A stretch of DNA of 64,000 bases. Source: Ulota crispa. Its lineage: Eukaryota > Streptophyta > Bryopsida > Orthotrichales > Orthotrichaceae. Made by a program: the position numbers and the translations under genes. This document shows positions 9,500-21,102 of the stretch, in pieces. Position 1 is the first letter of the stretch; each line of letters begins with the position of its first letter. Under the pieces are notes generated by a model that had not been told where the DNA came from, ran no database searches, and saw nothing but the letters and a program-made list of their open reading frames with translations. The stretch spans positions 20,618,471 through 20,682,470 of the forward strand of contig OY987247.1 of the NCBI GenBank assembly GCA_963920765.1, given 5' to 3'.

Positions 9500-12369
9500 T
9501 GTTTGAAAATTCTCTCACACTTATCTAATTTGGTCTTCTACATGGAGTAAATAAACCTTAACTTTGTGTAGAGCATTTATTTTTACAAATGAGAGGTAAG
9601 GGTTCTAAAAATTTTGGGTATTAATTTTTTTTATTCACTTTAGATTTCAATATTTTAGTGTTCTACATTTAAAATGAGTTGGTTGATCTTCCCACAAATA
9701 CTTCCTACAATCTAGGACAAGATTCTACACTTGGATTAAAAAAATAAACAATTTTCTTATAGTTCTATTCATTCCTTCAAAAGTGGTAAATTTTCAATGA
9801 TTTGCAAGAAAGAAAGGGCTTAGTTCTTTAGAGGTTAAACAAGAATTAATGTGATTTAATTCCAATCATATTTTTTCAATATTGGTGATTCATTGGCGGC
9901 AATCACTAAACTGGTTAAAGATTGCTCTGTTTTTTTAAAAAAATAATTTAGCACTTCATGCACATTCAATAAATATTCAAGAAAATATGAAAGTTTTAGT
10001 AAGAAATCATATCTGGGCAATGTTACCTTGTAATTTGTGATCAGCCAATGATCTCCATGTTGTGTCCATTTACTCTTGCGCTACTCAACTTGTTGCGGTT
10101 TTGTTCCTAAATATGTTGAAATGTCATTGCTCTGGCAAGATCTACACTATCTGTTTAGCTCCAATGGCGGTTAAGACTTGCACAAATAGCATGGCATCAG
10201 AGCCAAGTCATTAGAGTTTAGTACTTCATGGCCAGCATTCCTAGCTTCTTGCTTCCTTGTTGATTTGGATTTGTTAAAGCTGTTCATTCATTTGATCACT
10301 TGCTTCATTAATTGTTGGGCAACACTAGCATTGTGAACGCTTTTCCATTGTTTCTTTAGTTATGTGTGTAATTAGCAAATTGTAGGTAGTGTAGTGGTTG
10401 TGTACACATTAGCTCTCCAACATTCAGAGTTCAAACAATGCACAAGTGCTTCCTTTAGTTTGCTAGCTTTCGGATGTATAGTTGTACTGGATGTTGTGGT
10501 TAGCTTTTAGTGACTTTGATGTTGCAAATTAGAAAATTTGTATAACTGCATTTCTTCTTGGCCACTATGCCATTTTTGAGATGCTTTGAAAATTGGGAAG
10601 CACCATGTCTTCAACAATCACTACCTCTTGGAGATGGACAATGTGCAAACCTTTAGGGCATGTCTCTAACATGAAAATTTATTTGAGATTTTATGCTCTG
10701 CAATTTGGGATTTGACTAAGCTTGTCATTTGTTAGTTGCGCTATTTGAAGTTGCTAGTGTTTGTATGCAAGTTTGCATTGTAAAATTTGCACTGCATTTC
10801 TTTTCTATACTTCATCAACTTCCAATTTGCAAATCACTGATATTATGCTTGTTGAATTTGCTATAATGAGCAAGAGTTGTATTTTGGAGCCTTGCTTTTG
10901 AAACTAGAAGTTGTCGTTCTATTGACATCTTGCTTTGTGGTGCTTTTGTATGTTAATTGGATTAGAAGTTGTCGTGGTCTTTGTGTTTTGCTATTGGAAT
11001 TGTAGGGATATTCTATTAAAGCAATTGTTAGTATGTCTTGAACTCTGAGCACTTATATTTTGCAATTTAGGGTTTTAGAGGTTAGATCATCAATTCATAA
11101 TTTGTTTTGTTTCAGCCCTTTGCATTTGTCATTTCTTTGCTAGGAGTTTGGGACATAGGATTTTATTACTTCATTGTGTCTTTTGTTTAGGACTGTTGGA
11201 GTACTTGAAATAGATAGAGTATTTGCGCATGCACTTCTATCTTTCATGGCGTTGCAGCTCAAAATTCTCAAGAACTTCTGAGGTTGGACATTTGGGTCCA
11301 ATTGTAATAGCAATGGCATAGGCAAATACTTGATGCCTATTATTGAGGTCAATTGTGTATTTGAAACTCAAACCGTAGAGTCTATTCTATAGTTTCATTC
11401 TATGCAAATCTAGCATCCAAAACTATAGTTTTTTCACTTGAGACCAAGAATGACGACATTGTGCATGCCAAACCAAATTTTGTTGAAAGATTGCTAGCAA
11501 ATAAAAAGAGGTGTCTCTCGCTATTATTGATTTATGGGAGGAGAAGAAGGTTTTGGTCACTTTTGTCAATAGACGGTGGCAAAAAGTGTGGGCATGCAAG
11601 TTTGCCTGGGCCAAGGGAGAATTCAACAACAATGGTGATGTCATGAGAGTTATTTGCCAAAGTTGTATCAGCATAAAATGGCAGATAAAGGTGATGGTTC
11701 CTAAAATTGACAACTTGGAGAAACATGAGGGTAAAAAGATTTGTTGGAAGAATACAATATTCATAATTATGAGAATTATGGGACCTCTCAAAATAGTATT
11801 AGGAGTTTTAGGGACAATATTTGAAGTACATGGGTTCTTATTTAGGTCCATAATCACTAAATTGACTAATGGCAAGTAGTAATTTCCATTGAAATGAGAG
11901 TTATGCAAGCAATGAACATTGCCCAATAGATGTTTCATTGTATTATACCAATAATATTGCGTATCTAACCTCTAAAAAACCAAGCCCATTTTTCTACCAA
12001 AATCACTGAAAACTGCCACTTTTAGGAGGTTTTGAAAAAAGGGATTTTATGTTTTGTTTTTAGGAAATCCAACCATAGGATCTTGCTCTAGACTAGAAGA
12101 GGTACTTGTGCAAAAAAAATCAGCTCATTTGAAATGGAAAGGAGTGAGATATATTTACATGTAAAGTGAAAAAAAAAAAAAAAAAGTTTTTTTCCATGCT
12201 GTCCAAAAAATTTAGAAGCCTTTGACCACTCTTATGACAAAAATATTGCTCTATCCAAAGTTGCGCTTTGTTTTTTCCATGTAGGAGATCAAGTTAGGTA
12301 TATATGTGTGGTCAAATCAATTGAAACTTTACAAGACATGGATAGAAATAGTAAGTAAAAAGAAATAGA
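9500..12369. other. Intergenic, no recognised features
   Basis: About 2.9 kb of AT-rich DNA. Overlapping open frames on both strands at 11423-11938 encode nothing I recognise and are probably accidental or part of a very decayed element. A short A-run lies at 12169-12185. No tRNA, rRNA or conserved domain seen. Confidence 0.4.
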
Positions 12370-12564
12370 CACTAGTAGAAATCTGCGTTGAAACCCACTA
12401 AATTATGTCCAATGGTTTTTGTTGAGTTCCTTGTTTCTAACACAAAATTTTGCTAAATAATGCAAAATTTGTATTGTTCAACAAAATTTTATGTTGGAAA
12501 CAAAGAACTCAACAAAAACCACTAGATATAATTTAGTGGGTTTCAATGCAGTTTTATACTAGTG
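12370..12564. mobile_element. CACTAG-type MITE 1
   Basis: A 195-bp near-perfect hairpin beginning CACTAGTAGAAATCTGCGTT and ending in the complement of CACTAGTATAAAACTGCATT. It is flanked by AGA on both sides (12367-12369 and 12565-12567), the 3-bp target duplication typical of CACTA elements. The arms pair almost to the centre (GAAACCCACTAAATTAT, GGTTTTTGTTGAGTTC). The same family is at 29221-29396. The terminal CACTAGTA matches the ends of the large CACTA elements in this window, so those are plausible sources of transposase. Confidence 0.85.
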
Positions 12565-12784
12565 AGAGAATAAGTCAAAACACTACTTTGTTAAGAATGT
12601 AATTATGAAAATGAAAAATGCAAATCTCGGCAGAGATAATGTTGTGATAAATAACCTACTTCCTTTGGTTAAATTTGTTTTCCAAAATATTGAAGATAAA
12701 GTTAAATAAACAACTTCAAAGTTTATTTTAGAGTAGATTTTCCATAACTGCCCGCAAACAAAAACTCCTCATAACATTCATCTG

Positions 12785-13110
12785 ATTGATTGAAATTGAA
12801 TGATTCAAAGCTTCTCATAAATAAAATAATCTAAAGAACCAATTTCAAATTTGTGTTTAAAAAAAAGTAAATTTTGATTTAAAGAAGTTTTTGGGCTGCC
12901 CGAATGGGCAGTCTTCCTCAAATTTTCATAAAATCATGTATAACTTCTTTGTCAAATGTCAAAATGAAGAAAAAATTAGATGCCCACATAGATCTTTGAA
13001 TTCCCCACCTTTAATTAAAGTTTCAAAAAATCACACAAAGTAGTCTAGTAATAACTACATGCCCAAAGTCCACCCTATCCCTTGAAGGGTCAATGGTCTT
13101 TTAGGGGTTA
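12785..13110 (-). repeat. Dispersed repeat family F2, copy 2
   Basis: Reverse-oriented relative of 7930-8330 (see that entry). Shared blocks: TGAATGATTCAAAGCTTCTCAT near 12807, AGATGCCCACATAGATC near 12979, GAATTCCCCACCTTT near 13000 and GAAGGGTCAATGGTCTTTTA near 13084. It lacks the microsatellite and contains a small palindrome GCTGCCCGAATGGGCAGTC. Confidence 0.65.
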
Positions 13111-13618
13111 ACAAACAAATATTTACATAATATAATGCAAAAATTATTAATACAATGTAAAAATTGCAACATGAATATAAATATCACAAACACATAATCA
13201 AAAGTCATATCTTCAAGTATAAGTGAAATCAACAAATAGTCTTTCACTTTTATATCAAAGCATAAATAAAACATAAACATCACACTATCTTATAAAGATA
13301 ACTACCCAAATTAGCCTCACTACGCTTATGATAAAATATATGTAGCCAAACTTTGATTAATGATTTCAATTTGAGCTGTAGGAATTTGGATGAAGCACTG
13401 GACAATCTCTCATCTGATTCTAGACTTCCATGCTATCATCAAAGCATTGGTTTCTTCCTAAAGCAGCGGTTTGCTTTTGTTCACCTTCCATCGTGAACCT
13501 CTTGTAGTATCCCATCTAGTATAGTAGTCTTGAACAACATGATCTCTTGATACTGGACTAAAATACTATATGAAGATGCAATTGGGCTTTTTTGGATTTG
13601 AGTTAGGGTCAGATAATA

Positions 13619-13812
13619 CACTAGAAGAAAAACAAGAATAAACAACACCACAAATCACAACGACTAGGTCACCAAAATTGCCTTGCAACTCCACAAACAA
13701 TTGCACAACAACTACACGACTAGATTGTAGTTGTGCAAATGTTGTGGAGTTGTTGTGCAGTTGCAAGGCAGTTCTGGTGACCTAGTTGTTTATCCTTGTT
13801 TTTCTTCTAGTG
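13619..13812. mobile_element. CACTAG-type MITE 2
   Basis: A 194-bp hairpin with terminal repeats CACTAGAAGAAAAACAAG and CTTGTTTTTCTTCTAGTG. Inner arms pair through CTAGGTCACC, TTGCCTTGCAACT, CCACAACATTTGCACAAC and their complements. Flanks are ATA (13616-13618) and ACA (13813-13815), two of three bases equal. The termini belong with the MITEs at 12370 and 29221, the interior does not, so this is a separate subfamily. Confidence 0.8.
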
Positions 13813-14429
13813 ACACCCTTGCAATCTAAACTAGTCGAGTGTCATTGCCAGCAGGTCAAATTGCAACAAAGTAGCCTTCATTTAGATCTCAATTGTTACA
13901 ACTTCATAGTAATAGGCGAGCAGCTGGACACTTGGCATGGACAAAAACTTGAGGGCATTGTAGTGTGCTAGCTGTGTTACTTTCCTGCTTTGGGATGCTC
14001 AATACGTAAGCAAGATATAATCTCTTTGCAACTCAATTTCTTGGAAGTTGCAGCTTGCGGATCTTGTCTACTACATAATGTCTAGTTGCTGGTCTTACAC
14101 ATTTTTTCTTCTATCTCTGATTATATTGAAGGTAGATTGATAGGGCTAGGGAATTTAGTAGGAACACAATAAAGAGAGTGTTGACGAGCCTCGCTAGTGT
14201 AGAACTAGAATCCTTAGATTAGGTTACATCTTGACTTCTCCACACTCTTATGCTGTAGCAACAAGTAGCTGACGTCAAGTAGCAACTTCCTAGACGTGAG
14301 CCACTGAACCCAATTCTTAGAAGGAATTTGTACAGATAGCCTCAGTTATCTTTTTCCTAGTTTCTTAGATCTACAAACTGTGCCAATATAACAAACGCAC
14401 CCTCAAACCTCCCTTTTGAAGAGGATGGT

Positions 14430-16030
14430 GTCCTTAATTGGGATGCCTTTATCTCTCAGCAGGCCCAAGCAAGCTTGGTTGCTGCCTTACCCCAGATCAT
14501 TTCAGCAATAGCCAACGCTCAAAATGCTCTTGCTGGTAATTCCCACATGTCACGCGCATCAGGTCGTTGCTCAGCACAAGATGAGGAAAAAGACAATGGG
14601 GAACTCCCCTATTGAAGGGATGCCAAAGTAACTGAGCCTGAGCACTTCTTGGGAAGGAGGGGCAATGAGATCTATAAATGGGCCAATGCATACCCGGATG
14701 ATGAGTCCAAAGTTATTTTTGCCGTCTCTTACCTCATCGGTGCTGCTCAAGATTGGGCAATGTTGCTACTTTAGGATCTTGATTTTAACAAGTATAATAG
14801 ACTCCTTAGTGACTAAGACAAGTTCAAAAAAGAGATGATTGCAATATAGGGCGACATTGACAAAGCAAAGACAGTAAAGGACTTGCTAGAACGTTGTCAA
14901 CAGACAAGTTCAGTTACCAAATATGTGGCTAATTTCCTACAAAATGCAGCTCATGTAGAATGGAATGAAAGGGCCATGCTAGCTTGTTTTCACACGGGTT
15001 TGAAAGAGGATGTCAAGGACATTATTGCCATCACTAAATGCATGCCACACAAGCTTGATGGGTCCATCGCTTTGGCTAGCAGCATTGACAAGTGACTTTG
15101 GAATTGGCAGCAAGAACGTAAGGCATTCTCATCAAGTAAGTATAACCACTATTTGTGGTCACAACCAACACCTTTGTCATCAAGCCAAATTATGCGGGGA
15201 TTGCATAGCAAGTTCTACTAAGTCCAAGCACAAGCAGCCTAAGCTGTTTTGTCGGTCAAATTTTGAGGTTTGGTTGTCGTGTTGTCTGTCTAACGTCTAA
15301 TGTCGTGCATGACAAGTGTTGAGTATGAGTGACATTCTTGTCTCATAAGGCCCTACTTAATAGATAAGATGATTTTAAAATTCCCTTTAAATATGATCTA
15401 AAAAAAAGAGTTTAGTAAGTGTATATTGAATTGAGATACTTCAATTCAACAAAATTTGAATATGCCAAGACTAGAAATAGAAAGTGTTTTATTTAAAAGC
15501 CAACCTTAAAATTGACTTTACTAGATGGACGAAGGGTCTCTTATCTGTCTGTGATGTCAAGTTAGTTGAGTTGTCATCATGTTGGGGAAGACAACCATGC
15601 AAGCAACTAATAGCTTAAGTCCATCTCCAATGGATATCAATGCGGTAACAATAGGACCAGCCATGGCTAAGACTAAAGGAGAGAGAATACTATACCAAAA
15701 AATAGGAAGATGCTAGGGATGTGGAAAGACAAGCTACGTTTGTGCACAATGTCCAACAAACCTGTCTAGATCGCTTGCATTCTCTGTTGTAGAAACAGAA
15801 GAAGTCCTAGAAGAATCCACAGGGTTGGGAAAAGGAAAAGCTCAAGATTGAGTAAGGATGCTTAATACCTGGTCATTCCTCCAACAACAACATTGATCCT
15901 TCCAAGAGAAGAACTGTTACAGCCATTTTAGGAGGCGCCTGCACAATATAGTGGGGCAAGGCAAAAAGGAAGTTTCAGCACTTTAGTTAGTCTAAAGTTA
16001 CATGTAGCCAAAGATGTATTGTTGGATAGC
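14430..16030 (+). pseudogene. Ty3/gypsy gag-protease fragment, broken
   Basis: Capsid-type gag reading frame with internal stops: EPEHFLGRRGNEIYKWANAY near 14639, then LIGAAQDWA near 14735, FKKEMIAI near 14827 and an open stretch 14883-15095 (LLERCQQTSS...VANFLQ...WNERAMLACFHTGLKEDVKD). This pattern fits the Retrotrans_gag domain. After a 340-bp repeat (15261-15600) the frame resumes with MDINAVTIGPAMAK and a cysteine cluster CxGCGKTSYVCAQCP near 15713, a damaged nucleocapsid zinc knuckle. It ends at LVSLKLHVAKDVLLDS near 15985-16030, the approach to the protease DSG site, where the second 340-bp repeat begins. No RT or integrase of this element remains. Stops are TAG or TAA where Q or W is expected. 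Confidence 0.7.
15261..15600 (+). repeat. R340 repeat, copy 1 (inside gypsy gag)
   Basis: First of four copies of one ~340-bp sequence. Consensus start TTTTGxGGTTTGGTTGTxGT, core TATGAGTGAxAxTCTTGTC and AAGGCCCTA, end GGAAGACAACCATGC. It splits a gypsy gag between the capsid part and the zinc knuckle, so it is an inserted mobile sequence. Both ends contain TGGTTGT in inverted orientation, hinting at short terminal inverted repeats. No protein is encoded and no poly-A tail is seen. Confidence 0.8.
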
Positions 16031-16370
16031 TTTTGGGGTTTGGTTGTTGTGTTGTCTGATTGTCGTTTGATGTTGCGCATGAAAAATGTCAAATATGAGT
16101 GATAATCTTGTCTAATAAGGCCCTATTTAACAGCTAAGATAATTTGAAAATGTACTTTAATTATGACCCAAAATGTAGAATCTAATAAGCATATATTGAA
16201 TTGAAATACTTTAATAAAATGAAACATTAATATATCAAGATTGGAAAAAGAAAATGCTTCATTCAAAAATCCACCTTATAATTGACTCTACTAGACGGAG
16301 GGAGGGTCTCTTGTCTGTCTATGACGTCAAGTTTGTCAAATTGTTGCCATGTGAGGAAAGACAACCATGC
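16031..16370 (+). repeat. R340 repeat, copy 2 (inside gypsy protease)
   Basis: Direct copy of R340, about 770 bp downstream of copy 1 and in the same orientation, starting TTTTGGGGTTTGGTTGTTGT and ending GGAAAGACAACCATGC. It begins where the gypsy protease reading frame breaks off after VLLDS. The frame is not recovered on the far side, where unrelated sequence runs to the Tc1-like gene. Confidence 0.8.
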
Positions 16371-16747
16371 TTGTAGCATTGCCACTAGAAGAAATTGCAA
16401 ATGACAATTTGGGGCGTCTTTGCTTGCGTGCAACTGCAGATCCAAAGAAGCACTTCATCCTATCAACATACAATGACCTCAAAAAATGAGTCAATGCCGT
16501 GTGACAGATCATGCTATTGCGGGTAGCCTTTCTAGCTAATTTTGGATTAAGCTAATTCTTTTCAATATAAAATTGCATGCACTCCTACACTTAGTCCACA
16601 TGGCACTTTATCCTCTTAGTATCTACTTTGTGGATGAAGATTATAGATTAGCATGTATCCTCATAGACTCATTTTTTGAGGTGAAGTTTTTGGCAAATTT
16701 AGATGAGAGTAGAATCCTAGAAAATTTGTGTATTTTGATGAATTTTT

Positions 16748-17679
16748 TTGTGGTTTCTCTTCTCTTCTCTCTTGTGGAATGTATTGAGTTGTTTAGAAGC
16801 TAAGATTGGCATAACAAAGCCAATTTCAAGAGAGAAAGTAAGAAATGTTGTTGCTCTTTTGATGAAAGGTAAGAGTATAAGAGAGATTGCAAAATCTCTT
16901 GGTTTTTCACAAAGCACAGTGATTAGAGTGAGGAAAAAACATTGTAGTGGTTTAGAATTGCCAAAATGAGGTGCTCCAAAGATTCTTACCACTTTGGAGA
17001 GACGGCATGCAATGCATTTGATCACTATTGGAGGGCTAGAAACGGCATCTAAAGTAGCAAAAGTGTTGAGAGAGGGTAGAAAAGCAAGGTTTTGTGATAA
17101 CATGATGCGATACGCCTTGAGAGATGCCAAATTGAGTGCTTGTGAGAAGGTACCAAAGCCTTATTTGTCACAAAAAAACATACGGAAGAGGCTACGTTTT
17201 GCAACAATTCATAAAGATTGGATAGTGGAGGATTGGAAGGGAGTTTTTTTTAGTGATGAGACAAAGGTAAATTGTTTCAATGCACATGGGAGGACTTGGT
17301 GTTGGGTCAATGACAACAAAAGCTTACGTGATTAAGCTGTGAAGCAAACAATGAAGCATGGTGGAGGATATGTGATGTTGTGGAGTTGCATGGCTTCAAT
17401 GGGTTTAGGCAATTTACAAAAGGTGACTAGTCATTTTAATGCAAAGGACTATATTTTGATCTTACATGGAGATTTGTACTTGAGTTTGGAAAGATTAGGG
17501 TTTTTCAACCTTGATGAAGTTATTTTCCAACCTTGATGAAGTTATTTTTCAACATGACAATGCTCCTATTTATAAGGCAAAGATTGTTCAAAAATGGTTT
17601 TTGGAGCAACCATTCTCTATTTTAGAGTGGCTAGCTTAGTCTCTAGACCTAAATCTTGTAGAACATATTTGGGCCATTC
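16748..17679 (+). pseudogene. Tc1-like (DD34E) transposase, broken
   Basis: Tc1 transposases cut and paste DNA at TA sites using an N-terminal paired helix-turn-helix and a DDE catalytic core. Visible in order: ISREKVRNVVALLMKGKSI with a helix-turn-helix (IAKSLGFSQSTVIRVRKKH, 16825-16945); GAPKILT and a second helix region; LSQKNIRKRLRFA; WKGVFFSDETKVN (first D, 17235-17275); HGGGYVMLWSCMA; IFQHDNAP (second D, near 17555); and SLDLNLVEHIW (E, near 17665). The second D and the E are 34 residues apart, the Tc1 spacing rather than the DD39D of plant mariners. Stops: TGA at 16967 (K-R-G expected), TAA near 17333, TAG near 17638. A 22-base tandem duplication at about 17507-17551 shifts the frame. 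The gene is cut off by a CACTA end at 17680. Confidence 0.88.
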
Positions 17680-17699
17680 CACTAGTACAAAATTGGGAA

Positions 17700-18745
17700 A
17701 AAATGACTGCATTTTAGTTGTTTATAGCATGAAACTACTCACGTACAACTAGATGGGCTGCAATTGTACTTTAGTCAACCATAGTTGCATGCTAGTGATA
17801 GTGAACCTGTCACTTTTGCCATCTACTAAAAAACAACTGCAACCTTTTCATCCTTTGCCCCTCCTAAATTTGGTAATAACCTGTCCCCTCTGCCCTTCTT
17901 TCTCCTTTGTTAGAAGACGTCTTTCTCTCTAATCCCAATGTCTCCATTAATGCACATTTGACACACAAATGAGCGGCTGCCACTTGTCATATTTATAGAG
18001 GTTCTGGTCAGATTTAGGCAATTTCATGAAATGTGAAATTGATAATCCACAATGCCACATGTCCCTTGCAATTGTAAAGTAGTTGTAGTTTAGTAGTAAA
18101 GTAGTCGCTTAGCAGCTGCTTATATTTTTTTAGTAGAAAAAGTTCATTTATAAGTCAGACAAGTTTTACATTAGTTGATCTTTAATCGTTATGCAGTCGA
18201 TTTACAGTCAGTTTTATGACAACTGTGACTCTTCACTCAATTTTGGTACTACAGCACAACTACAATATAGTGTAGCTTCAGAGTCAGAGTTGTACTTTAG
18301 TTGTACTTGAATTTCTCTTATCATGCTTTTTAGTTGCAAAATATTTGCATATCAATGGTTTGATACCATTGACCAGTTGCAACGTTGTTGTATTCTAGTT
18401 GTCACTAAGGGTCACTCTAGTGGCATCCAATTGACACTTTGTTAAACCTCAATCGCAATACAGTTGCATCCTAGTTGCAATACAATAGTACTTTAGTTGC
18501 AATCACGCTATACTCTAGTTGCACTAGAGTTGAACTTTAGTTACAAAAAAATTGCGCGTTAGTTGCAATGGAGTTGTTTGTTTAGGGTTTAGTTGTACTG
18601 TAGTTGCAAAAGAGTTGGACTTTAGTAGCAAAGAAGTTGCAGCTAAGTTGTGCTAGAGTTGCACCTTAGTTGCCATACAATTGGCAATTGAGTTGCACTA
18701 CAATTGCCATAGAGTTGCACCTCAGTTGCAATAGAGTTGTCATTC
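17700..18745. repeat. Subterminal GTTGCA-rich degenerate repeats of CACTA-2
   Basis: Dozens of imperfect copies of short units such as TTTAGTTGCA, AGAGTTGCACTTTAG and AGTTGCAATAGAGTTG, most dense from about 18380 to 18745. Arrays of short repeats just inside the terminal inverted repeat are a hallmark of CACTA elements, where they bind the second (TnpA-type) protein. Related TAGTTGTA motifs appear near 41100-41220 and 43440-43520. Confidence 0.65.
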
Positions 18746-20388
18746 AAACACAATTAAGACTTCTCACATTCAAAATTCAGTTCATATGCAATTGCCAAGA
18801 GGTCCTAAAGTAGCCGCACAAGGGTGGTGAAGAAGTTGTGCATCAATAGCACATTAGGGAATCAACAACATATTAGAGTAGGATTTGTATAGGAGTAGAA
18901 CAAAGCACCTATTACAAGAGAGGATTGCGCTATGTTTGCATCCTAGCTTTTCCTACCATTACATAATTAGAGCCTAGGTAGTGTAAATCAAATGGTGTGT
19001 CCTCAAGCTCTTGTCAGAACATGTCTAACCTCCCACATAGTGCTAGTCTTCACAGCATCACAAATGTAAACTTGACCGTCCATGCTGTTGGGATGCATGA
19101 GTTCCACAGCTGATGCAAGGGCCTTGGCGATGTCCACCTTGCACCACCCTTCCTCAATATTGCGAAAGTGATTGAGTTCACTTGTAGGGTGAATGCATGG
19201 TTAAGTGGCCCTAAAACGTGACAAACTATAAAAAACTGCACACACTCAATTTTCAAATGCCAAAATGGTACATTGGAAATTTTCAAAAAAGAAAAAATAG
19301 TCCATTGCAAAGACTTAAACTTTATTGTAACAACAACAATGTTGTTCAATTTCTTTTTTGGCATTTTATGGAGGTGTGAAGGACTTTTGAAAAAACATGA
19401 GTGTGACATTTTTGCTGTTTGCAAATTTTTGAAGGACTTTTTAAAGATGATTTAGTTACCTAAAAGAATACAAAGGACTATGATTCTAGTGGGTTTTTGG
19501 GTAAAATTTTAAGAAATTAGAATCTTGTTTTGTAAATGTGTATAGAATGTTTGCAAAGGACTTTTAAAGCCTTTTTAAACCTTCAATCTTAGGAGTTCTT
19601 TTTCTCCTTTGTTTTTTTTCATTTTTCCAATTTTTTTTGTGCAACTTGAGTATTTTTCTAAGTTCTAGAAGTGCTTCTAGTGATAAGGACTTTTTGAATA
19701 ACTTTGATGGATTTAAATCTAAGCCCTAAAACACAACCTGCAGTGGGTAATTTCAAAAAGAACAGATCCAGAGATATCGGATCGTTGGATTGAGCTTATA
19801 AGTCCATTGTAGACATGAAGAGGCCACTTAGCCGCCAAGACACTTGATGCAATTACAAACTAACAATTGAATCAAAATTCTTAAACCCACTTAAGGAACT
19901 TTGAGGATAGGGACTTTTGCCAAAATTGAGCCACTCAACCTTGCATTCACCCTGCAACGGCATTGACAATTCTCACGACTACCTTCATGTTTGGATCAAC
20001 GGGGTTTAGAAGCCAAACCCTCTCTCCCACGAATTCCTAAAATAAACAATGACAGAAGATCAATGGTGTAGATAACATTTAATTTCATCACTACTATTAT
20101 GATTTAAGGCAAGGCTTACCTTTGCCAAAGGTTAGCACCCTTTTTAGGAGTTGGACTTGTCACCTTTTTCTTTGCCTCCTTCTCCTTCACCTGTAAAAAA
20201 AAGTCAAAAAAGATTGTCATTGAATTTTGCAATACTCTCTAAAACTCAAATATATCCACCTCTGCATTTTGTATCTCACCTTAGTTGCAATGAAGGTGGT
20301 CGCTATAACAATATGCAGACTCTTCCTCCGTTGTGTTGGGGTCCCTCCATCCCCGTCTATGGATACAATCAGCAATTACAAACCACTA
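18746..20388. other. CACTA-2 interior, nothing recognised
   Basis: No open frame of note and no domain recognised. The antisense frame at 19050-19424 has no visible similarity and is probably accidental. Confidence 0.3.
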
Positions 20389-20613
20389 CATTAGGAAAAA
20401 TTTGAGCCCTCTAGAAGGCCCTTACAAGATATGCATATAGAGAAATTTTTGACCAATTTCAGAGGTCAGATTTGACCCTTGTCTCTCAGTCAGATCATAT
20501 GACACATTGTACAAACTACTAAAAAAAAAATTTTAGTATTTTTTTTTACCTCCATTATGTAGCAGGCACGCATTCATAAGGGCCTTTGGGAGGGCTCAGA
20601 ATTTTGCTGATGG
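20389..20613. repeat. Small inverted repeat, possible decayed MITE
   Basis: The left arm, TTTGAGCCCTCTAGAAGGCCCTTA (given here without its CACTACATTAGG lead, from about 20399), pairs with TAAGGGCCTTTGGGAGGGCTCA (about 20577-20598). The interior is about 150 bases and unrecognised. The outer ends are not well conserved, so superfamily and exact limits are uncertain. Confidence 0.45.
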
Positions 20614-21102
20614 TTAAGTATATAGCAATAAAATTTCCTAAACACTAATGATACACAATCCAAACTTACCATCATTAGCAAGCTTTATACATAAATTCAA
20701 CTCAAATACAATTGAAATGGCAAAAACAAAACTACTGCAAAACTACTACTATCAACTACAACCCCAACTAATAAACTACTGAAATTCAACCCAAGTTCAA
20801 CTTGAACACAACTAAAATGACAATCAAGAATCTACTGTAGAACTCTTGCCAACAAAAGCCACTCAAACTCAACACATATTCAACTCAAACATAACTCAAA
20901 CTCACCATATACAACTAGCTATCAATTAACTACTACAATGCAACATCGGCCCACTAGGGATGGATTTAACAAAACTAAACAACCACTACAAGCACACACA
21001 AGTACATCATTAAGCCTCAAATTATCAAAGGTCAAAAGTCGCACTAACCGCAATAAGGATAGCAATGGGATCCACCTCTACTATAGCTTCCTTGCCCTTA
21101 TT

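Noticed and set aside
11423..11938. Overlapping ORFs of 171 aa (-) and 122 aa (+)
   Set aside because: Neither shows a recognisable motif, splice context or repeat partner; long frames on both strands at once suggest chance.
19050..19424. Minus-strand ORF of 124 aa
   Set aside because: No similarity to any family and no splice or repeat support.
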